In this document: positions 34,485 to 45,303 of the stretch, piece after piece
Layout of the letters: each line of letters begins with the position of its first letter
Numbering within the stretch: the stretch's first letter is position 1
Origin: Thermothelomyces thermophilus ATCC 42464
Lineage: Eukaryota > Ascomycota > Sordariomycetes > Sordariales > Chaetomiaceae
Assembly: GCF_000226095.1 (NCBI RefSeq)
Contig: NC_016472.1
Location: 8,556,001-8,620,000 of the forward strand
Direction of reading: 5' to 3'
DNA: 64,000 bases
Made by a program: the position numbers and the translations under genes
Notes under the pieces: model-generated
The model's input: the letters and a program-made list of their open reading frames with translations, nothing else
What the model was told of the DNA's origin: nothing
Database searches by the model: none

Positions 34485-37400
34485 ATGCTCGAGAGGACGG
34501 CGACGAGCATCGAGCCGTGCAGCAACAGCCTCCAGCGAGTTGTCCCTTCTGCCAGATCCTGTTTGCAAAGCCGCCGCAAGCTCCACACCTCCTTCTGGCA
34601 CCACCATGGCGCCTCCGAGCTCGAGCTACTTGATGCCTGCCAGGCCCTCGTGCGCCAGTCCCCCGGCGAATCGAAAATCCGGACCACGCCGGCCATGTCC
34701 GACAAGAGAGTCGAAACCATGACGGCGTCGGGCCTCCTCCTCGACTTCCTGTACCCCAGCGGAACCGCCGCCCTTCTGCGCAGGCCCTACCCGATCCGCC
34801 CGGTACGACTCGAATCCGGCTCACGGCCGCGGAGCCACATGTCTCGCCTGTTCACGTCCTCCGTCTCCCGGCGGTCTGACCAGTCCCCCAATCCCCAAGC
34901 TGCCGCTGAGGATCCCGACGCGTTAGTGGAGCCGGATGAGGAGGTTGATGAGGAAAGGCAGGACCATGACGGTGAAGGCGCAATACAAGACATCCCACAC
35001 GAGGCCGAGGAGGCCGAGGAAGCCCAAGACGGCGTCGCGGCCGCCCGTATTCTACGGAACCTGCTCCACTCGGAACGGGTCGGCGCCTACGACCAGATCT
35101 TCCAGCAATACATGAGACTGGACCCGAGTTCGAGGGACGAGTTTACGACGGACGTGTTACTCGCCATATCGGCATCGACCCGACCAATCGAAGCATGGAG
35201 GGTCAACGATCTCTTCTCCAAGTACGCCGTCGACGAATGGACCGAGGAGCTTGTCCGTGCGGCGGTCAAGGCGCAGCTCACGCTGCATAAGGTACCAGAG
35301 GCCATGGACATCTTCAGGACGGCCATGGAGCAGCGCGGCTTCGGTGGGGCTTTGGATTACATTGCGGCCTACGGGTTTGAGCTCTCGTCGTGGAACCTGG
35401 TCCTGGAGGCGTGGGAGATCTACTATGGCATCAAAGGCGCCGATGAACCCCCGTATGAGCCGCCGGCTCCTACGTCTTCGGAACCTGTCGAACCGTCGCA
35501 CCTACAGGATGCGGATCAAGGCGGGGAGCGGGAGCCAGCGCAAAGGGGGGACACCGAGTCGGGGACGGATCCAACGGCACGGCAAGAGCCAGAAGCACTT
35601 CCTGAATCGACGGAGTCGCAGACCGACGCAGTGTCAGCCCGGGCGGGTGAGAAGGGACCCCGGATCGAAACTTCGAGTATGCAGGAAATCGTGACGCCGT
35701 CCTTGTCTGCAACCGTGCCTGAAAACGAAACTCAGGTTGACTCATCAGCTGGCCGCGATGCCGTACATGACGGGAGCGAAGCACATCAGAGTCCGCCGGC
35801 TCCCGAAAACGCAGAGCAGTCTGCTGCCATGCAAGATACCGACTCGGGGGCCGAGCAGACCATAAGATCACCGCCTACTGGCGGATCTGGATACCCGATC
35901 CTGGCGGCAACGACCAACTTCGAGGCCAAAGTAAAGGAGCTGTATAAGTATCTCGAGAACGACCCCGAAAGCCTGCCCCAGCGTACCGCGCTTGTCGACT
36001 CCTTTCTCAAACACGTCGTCAGATACTCGCTCCACTCGTTCCGACCGTCCGATGTAGTGTTTATGCTGCACAAGACCGGAGATCCGCTTTCTTACGAGCG
36101 CTTCATCATTCTCAACGCGGAGCAGGATCAGAAGCGGCTCGCCAACGACTTGTACCGAAAATACAGGGCGCTCCCTGGCGTGCGCGTGGCCGAATCCGTC
36201 CTGCGAGTCATGATCGACGTCTACTTCCCGCATAATGTAGTGGGGATGGAGCAACTGCTGGAGGATTGGTACCGCAGCTTCGGGCGTTTGGACGAAAGAG
36301 CGTACCACAAGTTCATGTCCTTCTATGGCGGACGCGGCGACGTCAAGTCCATCATGCGCCTCGCCGGGGAGTTTTCCAAGCACTACGGCGGCAAGGTCGA
36401 GAACGACCCAAAGTTCATCAGGACGCTCATGCAAGCCCATGCTGTCAGGGGCGACCCCGACGCCGCGCGTCAGGTGATGACGGACGCCTCCGAAAGGACT
36501 GGCGAGCCGCCGACGATGAGGCAGTGGAACATCTTGTTGAATGCCTACACCAAGGCGGGTGACTATGGAGGGGCCATCGAGCTCTTTTCCTACATCTGCA
36601 ATGAGCTCGAACCGGATGACTACACCTTTGGCACCATGATGGGCATGGCCGGGTTCCGCGGCGATCTGCAGTTCGCCCTCGAGCTCTACCAACTGGCGCG
36701 GGACCGTAACATCCAGCCGACGTCGGCCATGATCAGGGCACTGGTCGAAGCATACTGCCAAAACGACCGGTTCGCCGAGGCCGAGAAGCTCTGCGTCAGC
36801 GTAACCAAGAAGCGAAATTTGCCGGGCAATTATACCATGCTCTGGAACGCGCTTCTCCAGCATCACGCCAAGCGACGGGACTTGTCCACGGTTAACCGGC
36901 TACTGGAGTTCATGTCGGCCCAAGGGATACCTTATAACCACGAGACCTACAGTCAACTCTTGCTGGCCCTGCTCTATGCCCGCCAGTCGCATCATGCCAT
37001 GCATCTGCTCCGAGTCGCCCACCGCGAAGGCGTGTTTGAGCCCACGGCTGACCACTACGTCCTTCTCATGGCGGCCTTCATCAACAGCGGGGAGCCGCAC
37101 ATGGCGCTCAAGACCAACGAGCTGATGGCCAGCATGAACTTCCCGCACTCGGCGATGCGCATGACCAAGGTCATCGACGCGCTGGGCCGATGGCAGCAGC
37201 TTCCCTACACCAAGCGGCTCGGCCTCAGCGGGGACCACTTCCTGAAGAAGGTCCTGCGCAACTTCTACAAGGCGATGGAGCAAGAGGACCAAGGATCGCC
37301 CGACGATATTCGCTCCGTCGTCAACCTCTACTCCAAGGTGCTCTTCATCCTGACGCAGATGCGCGAGCACGCCACGGTGCAGCAGCTCATCCGCCTTCAC

Positions 37401-38492
37401 AACACCCGGTACCCGTCTCGCAGCTCCGAGGAGACCATCCCGCTCAAGCTCCTCCACCAGATCATGCTGGCCGACTTCTTCGAGAAGAAGTACGACCGCG
37501 TCCGCGAGACGTGGGATCTCATCCTCAGACGCGCCACCGAACGTTACCAGCCCGCGTCCTCCTTCCTCAACCCGGACGACCCGGAGCGCCCAGGCCCGAA
37601 GGGGCCGTCAACCACCACCAAGCGGGTCATCTACGCCCAGCGGTTCCGTCTCTGCGACCCGCTCAAGACCATGCAGCGCCTCTACCTCGAAGAGCAAGAT
37701 GCCGAGGGGCTGCTCAACCTGGTGGCCACCGTCCGCAAGCGCGGCTTCGACCTCGACAGCAAGAACTGGAACTACCACGTGCAGGCGCTGGCCCGGCTCA
37801 AGAGGTGGCGCGAGGCCTTCACCGTCTGCGAGAAGGTGCTCATGCCGCAGTGGACGGGGTGGTACGCGGTGCGGGCCGAGGCCCAGGTCAAGAACCAGGT
37901 GCCGCTGGAACTGCGCCGGATCGGCCGGAACCCGCAGCGGCCGCGCCCCATCGCCCACACCCTGCTCGTGCTGGCCAAGGAGTACATGGACCTCGAGCAG
38001 ATGATGCTGTGGTCGCACGAGGCGAGCCGCGAGTTTGAGTACATCAACGAGCACTGCCCCAAGACGGTCCGGGCTGTCACGACCCTGCACCGCTCCGGTT
38101 CGCGGCTGGAGGCGCAGATCTTTGGGCAGCAGCAGCAGCAGCAGCAGCAGCAGCCGGACCGGCGGGCGGTCGCGGAGCGGGGGCAGGGGCAGGGGGAGGA
38201 CGGCGGCGTGGCGCTTGGCGAGGGGGCGGCAGGAGAAGGAGAGGAGGGCGTCGAGGAAGACGAGAGGGTGCTGGGACCGGCGGAGTACCAGAGGACGTGG
38301 AAGGGCGGGAGAAAGGTCAGGGTCGACGAGAAGGTCGTCCGGCCCAGGAGGTTCGAGGATACGGCCTGGACCGAGGGCGGCTTGTTGAACGTGGAGGACC
38401 CGTCCAAGCTGAGGACGGGGGAGCGGGACATGTCGGAAGAGGACATCGTCAGCGCGCTGAAGGGAGAGGCGAGGGATCAAGGAAGAATGTAA
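34485..38492 (+). CDS. cya-5: Cya5-like mitochondrial pentatricopeptide-repeat protein
   Basis: Intronless, 1335 residues from the ATG at 34485 (the frame is open further upstream, but only with a GTG). The opening MLERTATSIEPCSNSLQRVV and the downstream RRKLHTSFWHHHGASELEL match what I recall of Sordariomycete Cya5 proteins. In Neurospora cya-5 is needed to express mitochondrial cytochrome oxidase subunit 1. The N terminus lacks a clean textbook presequence but is Arg/Ser-rich. Residues about 605-890 hold tandem helical-pair PPR repeats (YHKFMSFYGGRGDVKSIMRL; WNILLNAYTKAGDYGGAIEL; FGTMMGMAGFRGDLQFALEL). A long acidic linker at about 320-460 and a glutamine run near 1215 are low complexity. 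Likely an RNA-binding translation or stability factor in mitochondria. The assignment to cya-5 rather than another PPR gene is from memory. Confidence 0.82.
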   Translation: MLERTATSIEPCSNSLQRVVPSARSCLQSRRKLHTSFWHHHGASELELLDACQALVRQSPGESKIRTTPAMSDKRVETMTASGLLLDFLYPSGTAALLRRPYPIRPVRLESGSRPRSHMSRLFTSSVSRRSDQSPNPQAAAEDPDALVEPDEEVDEERQDHDGEGAIQDIPHEAEEAEEAQDGVAAARILRNLLHSERVGAYDQIFQQYMRLDPSSRDEFTTDVLLAISASTRPIEAWRVNDLFSKYAVDEWTEELVRAAVKAQLTLHKVPEAMDIFRTAMEQRGFGGALDYIAAYGFELSSWNLVLEAWEIYYGIKGADEPPYEPPAPTSSEPVEPSHLQDADQGGEREPAQRGDTESGTDPTARQEPEALPESTESQTDAVSARAGEKGPRIETSSMQEIVTPSLSATVPENETQVDSSAGRDAVHDGSEAHQSPPAPENAEQSAAMQDTDSGAEQTIRSPPTGGSGYPILAATTNFEAKVKELYKYLENDPESLPQRTALVDSFLKHVVRYSLHSFRPSDVVFMLHKTGDPLSYERFIILNAEQDQKRLANDLYRKYRALPGVRVAESVLRVMIDVYFPHNVVGMEQLLEDWYRSFGRLDERAYHKFMSFYGGRGDVKSIMRLAGEFSKHYGGKVENDPKFIRTLMQAHAVRGDPDAARQVMTDASERTGEPPTMRQWNILLNAYTKAGDYGGAIELFSYICNELEPDDYTFGTMMGMAGFRGDLQFALELYQLARDRNIQPTSAMIRALVEAYCQNDRFAEAEKLCVSVTKKRNLPGNYTMLWNALLQHHAKRRDLSTVNRLLEFMSAQGIPYNHETYSQLLLALLYARQSHHAMHLLRVAHREGVFEPTADHYVLLMAAFINSGEPHMALKTNELMASMNFPHSAMRMTKVIDALGRWQQLPYTKRLGLSGDHFLKKVLRNFYKAMEQEDQGSPDDIRSVVNLYSKVLFILTQMREHATVQQLIRLHNTRYPSRSSEETIPLKLLHQIMLADFFEKKYDRVRETWDLILRRATERYQPASSFLNPDDPERPGPKGPSTTTKRVIYAQRFRLCDPLKTMQRLYLEEQDAEGLLNLVATVRKRGFDLDSKNWNYHVQALARLKRWREAFTVCEKVLMPQWTGWYAVRAEAQVKNQVPLELRRIGRNPQRPRPIAHTLLVLAKEYMDLEQMMLWSHEASREFEYINEHCPKTVRAVTTLHRSGSRLEAQIFGQQQQQQQQQPDRRAVAERGQGQGEDGGVALGEGAAGEGEEGVEEDERVLGPAEYQRTWKGGRKVRVDEKVVRPRRFEDTAWTEGGLLNVEDPSKLRTGERDMSEEDIVSALKGEARDQGRM

Positions 38493-39144
38493 GATGGGGA
38501 AACGGGCGATGGTGTGATGGTGTGTCGGCTGGCTGTTGTATCATACTTTTTTGTACCGATTACATGTAATGTACATACCTGGCCCCTCGTCGGTTACGTT
38601 GTATACCTACCCTATGTACTGTATGTACGTACTGTACATACATATAAGTTGACTTGTAGTAGTTTTTGTGTATGACGAGAGAGAGAGATGGGCTGGATAG
38701 AGGAAAAAAACAAGCCTAGATATAACTGATGTTGCAGGATTACCGTGCTCGAATAGGCATCGTCGTAGGAGACCTGGACGCTATGATTTATTCGTACATA
38801 CAGGTACTCCGTAAGGTACTGTACTGCGCCGGATATATCTCGCTGATTTCGGGGTAGGTAGTCGAATATCACATGCTGTTGTTGCTGTAAAATTACAACC
38901 AAGTACGAGTCGCGTAATTTACTGCTGGGATCCCTGCTCTTGGTGACGCGACGGGAACGAATTAAGAAAAAGTGTAACGAACTTTAACCCTCCACGCGGC
39001 AAGCATTGGGAAGCCGTCTCTGACCAAAGCGATTTTCGCCAACTCGGAAACTTCTTGAACCAGCGCAACTCGGGTTCTTGTACCCCATACCCCATACCTC
39101 CGTTTGAGCAGCCCAATACAAAGACACAGCCGAAGAAGACAAAG
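38493..39144. other. Intergenic region with GTAC-rich palindromic DNA
   Basis: 650 bp between two plus-strand genes. At about 38600-38650 there is a near-palindrome of TATGTAC units around GTACGTAC. No supported gene. Confidence 0.55.
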
Positions 39145-41994
39145 ATGTTATTTCCCGAGGAGGACACTCCTCACTTGAAAGCATGGATCGTCAAACGATT
39201 GGAGAATACGTAGGTTCCTCCCCGCCGTGAGAAGTATTAATGCATGCAACCTGGCGCCTCGGAGCCCGTGTCACTGACGCCCTGGCGACCTATCTCACTA
39301 CCAGATCCGATGCCGACCCTGACGTGCTCGCCGACTACGTCCTGGCCCTCTTGCGCCACGATGGCGACATCAACGACGTGCGCAAGCTCTGCGAGGACGA
39401 GATTCCCGACTTCCTGAAAGAAGGTGCGTTTCCTTGCGGCGGCGGTGGCGGTGTTGGCCTCCCTCCCTCCTCTCCATTTCCCTTCGATTAGTTCCCCAAG
39501 CTTACCAGCGTGCGTTTCCTTTCTTTACCTTCTAATACAGACTCGCCCGTTTTCGTGAACGACGTGTTCGAGGCGATCGCATACCGCTCCTACCTGCCCG
39601 GCGCCCCTCCCCCACCTCCCAAGAACACAGCTCTTCCGCCTCCCAGTGCAGCCGGTCAACTCAATCCGGGCCTGTACTACGATGACGGCTCCATGGGCGG
39701 GGCCCCGACTACTTATCCGCCGCGGTTTCCGAACGGGTCGAGGAAGCGGGCATACACCGACTGGGATGATCCGAACGCGCAGAATGGCAGAGATGGTGGC
39801 GGTGGCGGTGGCTATGGCGGGAGGACGTTCAAGCAAGCTCGGCGAGGGGGACGAGGGGCCGGGCCGAACGAGCTGCACAACAACTACGGGAACGGTGCCC
39901 CGGGAGCCCCTCCATACCCCCCTCCAGGTCAGTTTCCGACAGACGTGCCCCCGGGCCCCTCGACAGTCGGATACTTCGATCCAAAGGGCGGCATGGGTGC
40001 CATGTATGGGATGAGCTTAGCCGCCGGCCACCCCATGCCTGAGCTCGCACGGGGCCACTTCCCCCCGAAGAAGAGGAAGAAGTGCCGCGATTGGGAAAAG
40101 AAGGGATACTGCCCTCGCGGGACCAATTGCACGTTCGCTCACAGCAACGACCCGGTCTATCCTCCCGTGCCTGGCCCCCCTTTCGGCAACCTGCAGGCGC
40201 CGCCCCAGCCTCAGGCGGTAGAAGGTGCGTTGTTGTTGTTGTTGTCGTCGTCGTCGTCATTGCTACAATGTTGCGAGTCCCACTAACCAAGCTCGCAGAA
40301 TATGACCCTACCAATGCGCTCATGCCTGATGTTTACAATCCGCCCGACCCTTACCAGGTGCAACCATCTATCCCAGACTTTGGCCAACAGCAAAGAGCCA
40401 GAGGAGGCAAGCAACCGAGCCGTCACAAACGCGGCGAAAAGGCGCCCTTCTCCGCGGACGGACCCGTATTTGACAAGACCCGGTCGACGATTGTGGTTGA
40501 GAACATCCCGGAGGAGAACTTTGACGAGGCGCAAGTCAGGCAGTTCTTCTCGCAGTTCGGCAACATCCTCGAGGTTTCGATGCAACCATACAAGCGATTG
40601 GCCATAGTGAAGTACGACAGCTGGAGCGCCGCCAATGCCGCTTACCAGTCACCAAAAGTGATATTTGACAATCGTTTTGTCAAAGTGTTTTGGTACAAGG
40701 ACGAAGGGTCGACACTTCCAGCTTCCGGCTCCACAGCAGGAGGGCCACCGGGGGCCAAGAAGGTCAAACACGCCAACGGGTCGTTCGGGGCGGATGGCCA
40801 TGACGCCGGCGCTCAGTCCCATATAGACTTGGAGGACTTCGCCAGGAAGCAGGAAGAGAAGCAGAGGGCGTTCGAGGAGAAGACCCGGAGGAGAGAGGAG
40901 CTCGAACGCCAGCGCGAGGAACTCGAGAAACGGCAAAAGGAGCTTCTTGCCAAGCAGCAAGAGGAGAAGGCAAAGCTGGAGGCGAAACTGGAGGCGAAAC
41001 TGGGGAAGCACAGCAGCACCAAATCCGAAAACGGCGAAGGCACTTCGAAGAAGCCCATGAGCCAGACGGAGGCGCTCCGCGCACAGCTGGCAGCTCTCGA
41101 GGCAGAGGCAAGGCAGATGGGCCTCGATCCCGACGCTATGGACGCCCCTTCGCCGTGGCCACCCAGGGGCGGTTACGGTCGCGGAAGAGGCGGCTGGCGG
41201 GGATCGGCACCACCTTATATGGCTCGCGGGTCGTACCGGGGCAGCTTCCGCGGCCGTGGCAATGTCCATGCCGCCTATGCCGCCTACACACTCGACAACC
41301 GGCCCAAGAAGGTTATTCTCACAGGAGTGGACTTTACCGTACCCGAAAAGGACGAGGCCCTACGACAATACCTTTTTGTAAGCCTTTCCCCCCCCCACCC
41401 CCCTTCCTCTCTTCCATCCCCCTTTGCATGACTAACAGTTGGGCCGTTTAGGGCATCGGCGAGTTTACCGACATCCAGACAACGCCGTCCTCCACCGAAA
41501 TCACCTTCAAAGACCGCAAAACGGCCGAAAAGTTCTTCAATTCGGTGCTTCTTGCAAACAAGGAAATCCCCGGTCTGGGTGACGCCTCCTCGTCCCTCGA
41601 CCTCGCCTGGGCCAGCTCCAACAGCGCCTCGGGCTCGGCGTCCACCACCCCGGGCGCCCGCACCGGGAGCAGCTCCACCGATCGCGGAGCCGAAGGTGCG
41701 ACGAACCGCGAGCAACGGGGCACGGTGCCTGCCGACAACGAGGACGGCAATGACAAGGACAAGGATGACGACGCGGGAGCAGCAGCAGAAGAAGAAGAAG
41801 AAGCAGCAGCAGCAGCAGGGGCAAGTAGCAGCGATAAGGACGTGCACATCCAGCTGGAGCAGGCGCCGACGACGAGCGATCATCCCGGTCAGTACAACAA
41901 CCATCACCGGCAGCACCCGCACCGTCAGGAAGGGAGTCGAGACCATCAGAACATGGACTACGAGGTGGCCGATGAGGAACAGTGGGGGTATTAG
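39145..41994 (+). CDS. RBM26/27-like RNA-binding protein (PWI-like, CCCH zinc finger, RRM)
   Basis: Five exons: 39145-39209, 39305-39423, 39541-40224, 40299-41377 and 41452-41994. Introns of 95, 117, 74 and 74 bp preserve frame, giving 829 residues. The N-terminal 75 residues (LKAWIVKRLENT, DADPDVLADYVLALLRHD) are PWI-like. A CCCH finger CX8CX5CX3H (CRDWEKKGYCPRGTNCTFAH) is at about 242. An RRM at about 349-421 starts STIVVENIPEENFDEAQV. A long Lys/Glu coiled coil at about 467-526 and an RGG-like Gly/Arg segment follow. A second RRM-like fold (KKVILTGVDFTVPEKDE; ITFKDRKTAEKFF) spans the last junction, and the tail is acidic and low complexity. This order matches the human RBM26/RBM27 family, which acts in nuclear RNA surveillance with the exosome adaptor. 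Fission yeast has a related factor in the Red1-Mtl1 complex. Confidence 0.9.
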
Positions 41995-43408
41995 TAGTAC
42001 CATTCCGACGGTCCCCCCCCCCCCCGGCCCCCCCTGATCTTTGGTTCCCCGAGTCCTGGTCTTCGGCCCTTGACGGTCCTGGGATGATTGCTTTGCCTTT
42101 TTGCTTTGCTTGCTGAGGCGGGCGACCGACCCGACCCGACCCGACTCGGAGTTTCAGGGCAACGGTCGGAGTCGGAGAAGGAGGGTCGGTGATGGTTCGT
42201 ATTGGGTCGCGTGCATGCATGCGGTGATTGGACAATGGGCAGAAGCAAGGGGATCGCTTTTCAGTTTCCCCCCTTCAGAGTTGCTTTCGGGGAGTTGTTC
42301 GCTTGGCGTCGCATCCGTGGTTTTTTTTAGTGTACACGAGAGCACGGCGGGCATTGTGGGGGTGGGGGGAGGGACTGGAGGACGGACGAAGCAATCATGT
42401 TTCTTGCTCGAATAGCCTCTGCACCGGACGTTCATCATCGTCTCAGTCTTGTGAGGAATTACCGAGCGATGACGAGAGTGTGGGATGTATGCAATCAGTA
42501 CCCCTGGATTAGATGTTCAGTGGTGTGTATCCGTCAATGACAGAGATCCTCTGTGTATCCATCAATGACAATGAGATCCTCTGCCGACGAACAAGTGACA
42601 ATAAGCTGAACCATTTGGAGGGTCTCGATGATCTTTCTTTTGGTCTTGTCACCATCACTTTCACTGCTCACACGATGACTCCCTCTCTCGTCACAAGCTT
42701 GACCCTTTCTCTCTCTCTTACAGACGAGGTCTTTTTTTCCTTTTTTTTTTTCTTCACTCATATATCCTTCTGCCTGTATTAACCACTGTTGAAGTTGAAA
42801 GGTTGTCTATCCTCTACAAAGAGAGCCAGACACCTGCCAAGTAGATCCGATCCTGCCTAAATTCCCCTGGGTATCGTTGAGATTTTCGGCGATGCATCAA
42901 AACTGGGGTTGGACCATCACCACCTCCCCGCTGTCCTGACACCAGTCCTCGGATGCATGTGTCTACAACCAGTTGATGACTGAAAAAAAATCCATCCATC
43001 CTTTTCCAACACCGCCCGCCTTTCCCTTTTTGTTGAAAAAAACCAAGAGACCCGAACCTGGGGGAGTAAACGCCCACGCCCCATCATGCGCGCATTTCTT
43101 CCTCTTTTTTTGTTCGCCCACCCCCTAATGAATCAAAAAAACGCCTTCCCATATGCATGCTGTTGTATGTTAAATAATGTCCAAATGTTGCGTTCGTCGT
43201 CAAATGCGTCCCTCCTGGCCTAGGCCCGGTCCCGTCCCGCTCCAGGCTGCGGATGGATAGATGGATATTAAAGGTCGTCTGTGTGTGCAAGTTGGGAGGT
43301 TGAAATATACTTCGGCCATGCAAGTAGTGTTGAAAAAGTTTCGTTCGTCGTCAAGCAGTCGGCAAGGTTGAGCGGTCCGAGCTGAGCGATAACGATGATC
43401 CTGAGGTA
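41995..43408. other. Convergent intergenic region
   Basis: 1.4 kb between the 3' ends of the RNA-binding protein gene and the MTHFR gene. Contents: a GACCC microsatellite near 42121-42146 and a short tandem duplication listed separately. Open frames look non-coding. Confidence 0.55.
42524..42581. repeat. Imperfect 28/30-bp tandem duplication
   Basis: Two adjacent units, 42524-42551 and 42552-42581, of the form TGTGTATCCRTCAATGACA followed by GAGATCCTC. They differ by one base and a 2-base insertion. Confidence 0.75.
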
Positions 43409-45303
43409 TTATGTAGATGCCTCGACGCCATTAGGAGCGCCGTTCGTAACGCCGTTACCCTGCGGCTCCGGAACTCTGTCCAGGTTCGGGACCTCCAGTC
43501 CGTCTAGGACCTCAAAGATGGTCTCGCCCCGGTGGAAGTCGTTGTTTACTGTACTCGTGTCAGAGAAATGTTGTCCACCTGGAGACGTCATCCTTCGCAC
43601 TTACCAATGTTTACAAGATACCAGGTGTTCATGATCTCTTCCAGGATCAGGCGGCTGGGGCTGCCTGACTCGTAACAACGAGCCCACTCCGTTCCGAGTT
43701 GGAACGCCTCATCCTTCCAAGCAAGGAAACTGATTCTCTCCACAATGGTAGGCTGGACAATTTCCTTGCCCGGGAACACACCCCAGGTGACGGCGTTGGG
43801 TCCCTCGAACTGCGCGTTCGTGTACAGGTTGCCAGCCTTGGTCACGGCGTGGTAGGTCAGGTCGGGGTGTTGCTCGATGCGGCGCTTGACCTCTGGGAAG
43901 AGCTCGGGCGCGACCAGCATTTCGAGGTAGGCCTTCTGATAGACGTAGCCATTTGAGGGACCCCAACCGTGAACGGGGTGGTTTGATTTGGCACCGTTGA
44001 CAGCGGGCTGCGAGTTGACGGTGATGAGCCCGCGCTTGTTCAGATCAATCAGCTCTTTCTTGATAAGTTCGGCCTCTTCCGCAACCGGGGCCTCGCTCCA
44101 GGGGAGGTAGTCGATCTCCTTGTTCAGATAACGAACAAAGAGATTGGCGATGTCCCTAACGCAGGTCGGTTCACCCCACTTCTGGCGGTTCTGCTCGTTG
44201 GTGCCTTTCAAGCCAATACCGTAGGCATCGAGCTCGCCGAAAGCTGGAGATCTTGAATCACCCCAGCGGCCGTTGGGAAACTCGTCCCAGTCCTGGGTGC
44301 GCGCGACGTACGACTTGTTGCGGTTTCGCCAGAAGATGGGCCGGACGTCTTCGGTGCGGCGCCCGAGACCCAGGGACTGCTTCCAAGGGAGAGCCTGCTT
44401 GAGGGGGCGCTCGGGCGACGGCAACCAGTCGAGCTCCTCCAGAACCATGCGAGTCGCCTGGGCGAGGTTCATGGTGTAAAAGTGCAGGTGGCGGATACCA
44501 GCAGCGAGGATCTTGCGGCACATGTCAGCCACCAACACCTTGCCGATATCGCGGACCGCCACGTCGTCGTTCTTGACCGGTTCAAGCTTCGCCATCCATT
44601 CTTCGGGAATCTTGCAGTTCATGTGATTCGCGCGGCGTAGGAAGCTGGCGTAGGTGGCGATGGGCATGATACCGGGCACGATGGGCACGGTGATGCCGCG
44701 TTCCCTGACCTTCCCGACCCAGCGGAGGAAGTTGTCGACATCGTAGAACATCTGCGTAACGATGAACGAAGCCCCCATGTCAACTTTCTCCTTAAGATGG
44801 TCAAGGAGCAAATCCTCGTCCTTGTTGTCGTCACAGCCCTCCGGGTAGCCGGCCACGCCGATATCGAAGTGGTTGCCGTACATCTTGCGGATGTGGGCCA
44901 CGAGATCGCGGGCGTACCGGAATTTGGTGTCGGTAGCCTCCCATTTCTCCTTGTCGCGTGGCGGGTCGCCGCGGAGGGCGAGAATGTTGGTGCAGCCGGC
45001 CTTGTAAGCCTTCCGAAGAGCATCATTGACCTTCTCTTCGCCCATGTCGGTGCAAGTGAGGTGCATGCACGCCTCGAGCCCCAGGTACGTCTGCGCCTGA
45101 ACCACCATCTCACAGGTTAGCTCGGCGATGCGGCCGCCGGCGCCCCAGGTGATGTCGATGAACTTGGGGCCAAAGTTGTACATGCGCTCCATGCGGTCGT
45201 AGAGGTTCTGCACACCCTGGGCCGTCTTGGGCGGGAAGTACTCAAACGAGAAGGACGGGTTGCCGGTCCTCTCGGCTTCCGCCAGCATCTCCCGGATATG
45301 CAT
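43409..45303 (-). CDS. MET13: Methylenetetrahydrofolate reductase
   Basis: Reduces 5,10-methylenetetrahydrofolate to 5-methyltetrahydrofolate with FAD, supplying methyl groups for methionine synthesis. Exons 43605-45303 and 43409-43548, joined over a 56-bp intron (YLVNI/VNNDFHRGETIF), give 612 residues. The N-terminal TIM-barrel catalytic half holds the family motifs FSFEYFPPKT, ITWGAGG, HLTCTDM, NILALRGDPPR and VPGIMPI. The C-terminal half (from about residue 330, GDSRSPAFGELDAYG onward) is the regulatory domain of eukaryotic MTHFR, where S-adenosylmethionine binds in animal and yeast forms. Length agrees with yeast Met13 (about 600). Fungi often have two MTHFRs; the choice of MET13 over MET12 is tentative. 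The last exon adds a short Gly/Asn-rich tail. Confidence 0.95.

Noticed and set aside
35868-38480. Several long minus-strand frames opposite the Cya5-like gene
   Set aside because: Antisense shadows; compositionally biased and without domains.
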